Shown: positions 6,154 to 6,853 of the stretch, in pieces
How the letters are laid out: each line of letters starts with the position of its first letter
Numbering within the stretch: position 1 is the first letter of the stretch
From: Cyanobacteriota bacterium
GTDB lineage: Bacteria > Cyanobacteriota > Cyanobacteriia > Phormidesmidales > Phormidesmidaceae
DNA length: 6,853 nt
Assembly (NCBI GenBank): GCA_027483425.1
Contig: JAIXUR010000471.1
Span: forward strand, 1-6,853
Reading direction: 5' to 3'
Made by a program: the position numbers and the translations under genes
The notes under the pieces: generated by a model
What the model was told of the DNA's origin: nothing
Seen by the model: the letters and a program-made list of their open reading frames with translations, nothing else
Databases searched by the model: none

Positions 6154-6615
6154 ATGACCTTAGACGCGTTTAAGCCCTGGATCAATTTCGTACACCCCGT
6201 GGTGATGTGGCTCCTGTTGGCGACCACCCTCTACGCCCTGTATTTGGGGGTGCAGGCCCGTCGCACGCGCCTAGCCGATGCCGAGGTGCGCAAAGAGCTA
6301 ATCAAGGGCAAGTTTGCCCTGAAACACCACCAGGTGGGCTCTCTGCTGTTGGCCTTTATGGTGTTTGGCACCGTGGGCGGCATGGGAGCCACCTACCTAG
6401 AGGCAGGCAAGCTGTTTGTGGGGCCTCACCTGCTGGTTGGCCTGGGCATGGCAACGCTGATTGCCACGTCGGCGGCGCTGGTGCCATTTATGCAAAAGGG
6501 CAACGAAACAGCCCGCCTGACCCACATCAGCCTCAATGTGGTGCTGGTGGGGCTGTTTGGCTGGCAGGCCTTGACGGGTATGCAGATTGTGCAGCGGTTG
6601 TTGTCGAATTTGTAG
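6154..6615 (+). CDS. DUF4079 family four-helix membrane protein
   Basis: This 153-residue hydrophobic protein resembles the DUF4079 family of cyanobacteria and chloroplasts, whose function I do not know. Four membrane helices are visible at about residues 13-33, 62-82, 91-112 and 124-146, with a basic, charged loop at 35-59 (QARRTRLADAEVRKELIKGK and following). Histidines sit at the beginning of every helix: His14, His58/His59, His92 and His124. With alternating helix direction, His14 and His92 fall on one membrane face and His58/59 and His124 on the other. This is the geometry expected of a two-haem cytochrome of the b561 type. A role in electron transfer in the thylakoid or plasma membrane is therefore reasonable but inferred. 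The start is supported by a ribosome site and a strong promoter. It is transcribed divergently from the M48 protease gene and appears monocistronic. Confidence 0.85.
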   Translation: MTLDAFKPWINFVHPVVMWLLLATTLYALYLGVQARRTRLADAEVRKELIKGKFALKHHQVGSLLLAFMVFGTVGGMGATYLEAGKLFVGPHLLVGLGMATLIATSAALVPFMQKGNETARLTHISLNVVLVGLFGWQALTGMQIVQRLLSNL

Positions 6616-6618
6616 GGA

Positions 6619-6653
6619 TGAGCGGTGAGCGGTGAGCGGTGAGCGGTGAGCGG
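6619..6653. repeat. heptameric tandem repeat (TGAGCGG)5
   Basis: Five perfect head-to-tail copies of the 7-base unit TGAGCGG begin 4 bases after the DUF4079 stop codon and run into a GGGGGG tract (6652-6657). Perfect copies suggest recent expansion. Such heptameric short tandem repeats are known from cyanobacterial intergenic DNA. Confidence 0.9.
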
Positions 6654-6664
6654 GGGGCGGTGAC

Positions 6665-6706
6665 ACCGTAGACCGTAGACCGTTAACCGTAGACCGCTCA
6701 CCGTCT
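6665..6706. repeat. second heptameric array, ACCG-type units
   Basis: Six 7-base units all begin with ACCG: ACCGTAG, ACCGTAG, ACCGTTA, ACCGTAG, ACCGCTC and ACCGTCT. The fifth unit is the exact reverse complement of the GAGCGGT unit of the first array, so the two arrays face each other. ACCGCTCACC (6693-6702) can pair with GGTGAGCGGT in several registers, and CCCCCC (6707-6712) with GGGGGG (6652-6657). The structure lies between convergent genes and could terminate both. Confidence 0.75.
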
Positions 6707-6711
6707 CCCCC

Positions 6712-6852
6712 CTAATCCGTCGGCCCCGATCGCCGACCCCACTTAGACCAGAAGTGGTGGCCCCGGTAGCTGGCGGGTAGGGGCAGCCCATGGCTGCTAT
6801 GGAAGTCGTCTTGCACCTTGCGGGTGAGCTGCTTAGAGACCTGGCGCACGAC
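6712..6852 (-). CDS. unrecognised protein, C-terminal fragment
   Basis: On the minus strand a frame is open from the right edge of the window to a TAG at 6714-6712, giving 46 residues. The fragment is basic and aromatic, with KQLTRKVQDDF, then PLPASYRGHHFWSKWGRR and a short tail. I do not recognise the family. Codon usage supports coding: third positions are about 80 per cent G or C while second positions are much lower, the pattern expected of a G+C-rich cyanobacterial gene. The arrangement also makes sense, as it would converge on the DUF4079 gene with the heptamer arrays as the separator. The stop codon overlaps the last C of the CCCCCC tract. A competing plus-strand start at 6790 cannot be fully excluded. 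Confidence 0.5.
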   Translation of the reverse strand, partial: VVRQVSKQLTRKVQDDFHSSHGLPLPASYRGHHFWSKWGRRSGPTD

Positions 6853-6853
6853 C

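Noticed and set aside
6207..6635. 142-codon plus-strand frame overlapping the DUF4079 gene
   Set aside because: Offset frame of a gene with clear membrane helices, promoter and ribosome site; no recognisable content.
6619..6706. CRISPR array
   Set aside because: The units are 7 bases head to tail without spacers.
6426..6791. 121-codon minus-strand frame across the heptamer arrays
   Set aside because: Its translation is partly the repeat itself, and it runs antisense into the DUF4079 gene; another minus-strand frame has better coding statistics.
6790..6853. Plus-strand gene start (MAAMEVVLHLAGELLRDLAHD) at the right edge
   Set aside because: It reads well and has AGGGG about 7 bases upstream, but the opposite frame has stronger third-position bias, a longer open run and a sensible convergent context. 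Not fully excluded.

Overview
The window looks like chromosomal DNA of a filamentous cyanobacterium, perhaps of the Leptolyngbya/Nodosilinea/Phormidium type; the genus is a guess. The evidence is five exact copies of the cyanobacterial HIP1 octamer GCGATCGC (from 1799, 2543, 3632, 4334 and 5418), a DUF4079 membrane protein typical of cyanobacteria and chloroplasts, heptameric short tandem repeats, and a GTAGGTTGGGT...ACCCAACCTAC palindrome of a kind common in cyanobacterial intergenic DNA. G+C is high in most genes and visibly lower in the small antitoxin-like gene near the left end.

Layout: (1) 2-235 (+), the C-terminal end of an alpha/beta hydrolase. (2) 326-712 (+), a HigA-type helix-turn-helix antitoxin with no toxin gene beside it, preceded by a long interrupted inverted repeat. 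(3) 766-4023 (+), a 1085-residue protein that resembles the regulatory alpha/beta subunits of eukaryotic phosphorylase kinase along nearly its whole length, with a GH15 glucoamylase-like N-terminal half. (4) 4018-4157, a nested inverted-repeat element between two convergent genes; it appears to have inserted at the TA of the stop codon TAG and recreated that stop. (5) 4169-5941 (-), an exported M48 zinc metalloprotease with an N-terminal TPR-like region. (6) 5942-6153, a divergent intergenic region with a good sigma70-type promoter and a 10-bp direct repeat. (7) 6154-6615 (+), a four-helix DUF4079 membrane protein whose histidines could form two haem-ligand pairs. (8) 6619-6706, two back-to-back arrays of 7-bp repeats. 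(9) 6712-6852 (-), the C-terminal end of an unrecognised protein running off the window. No gene-free stretch exceeds 300 bases.

The genes do not form one pathway. The most notable object is the phosphorylase-kinase-like protein. It is as a whole a counterpart of a eukaryotic glycogen-metabolism regulator, yet no kinase catalytic subunit, phosphorylase or other glycogen gene lies in the window. The intergenic spaces are also rich in structure: both convergent gene pairs are separated by inverted-repeat DNA that could act as bidirectional terminators. No rRNA, tRNA, CRISPR array or intact transposase was seen.
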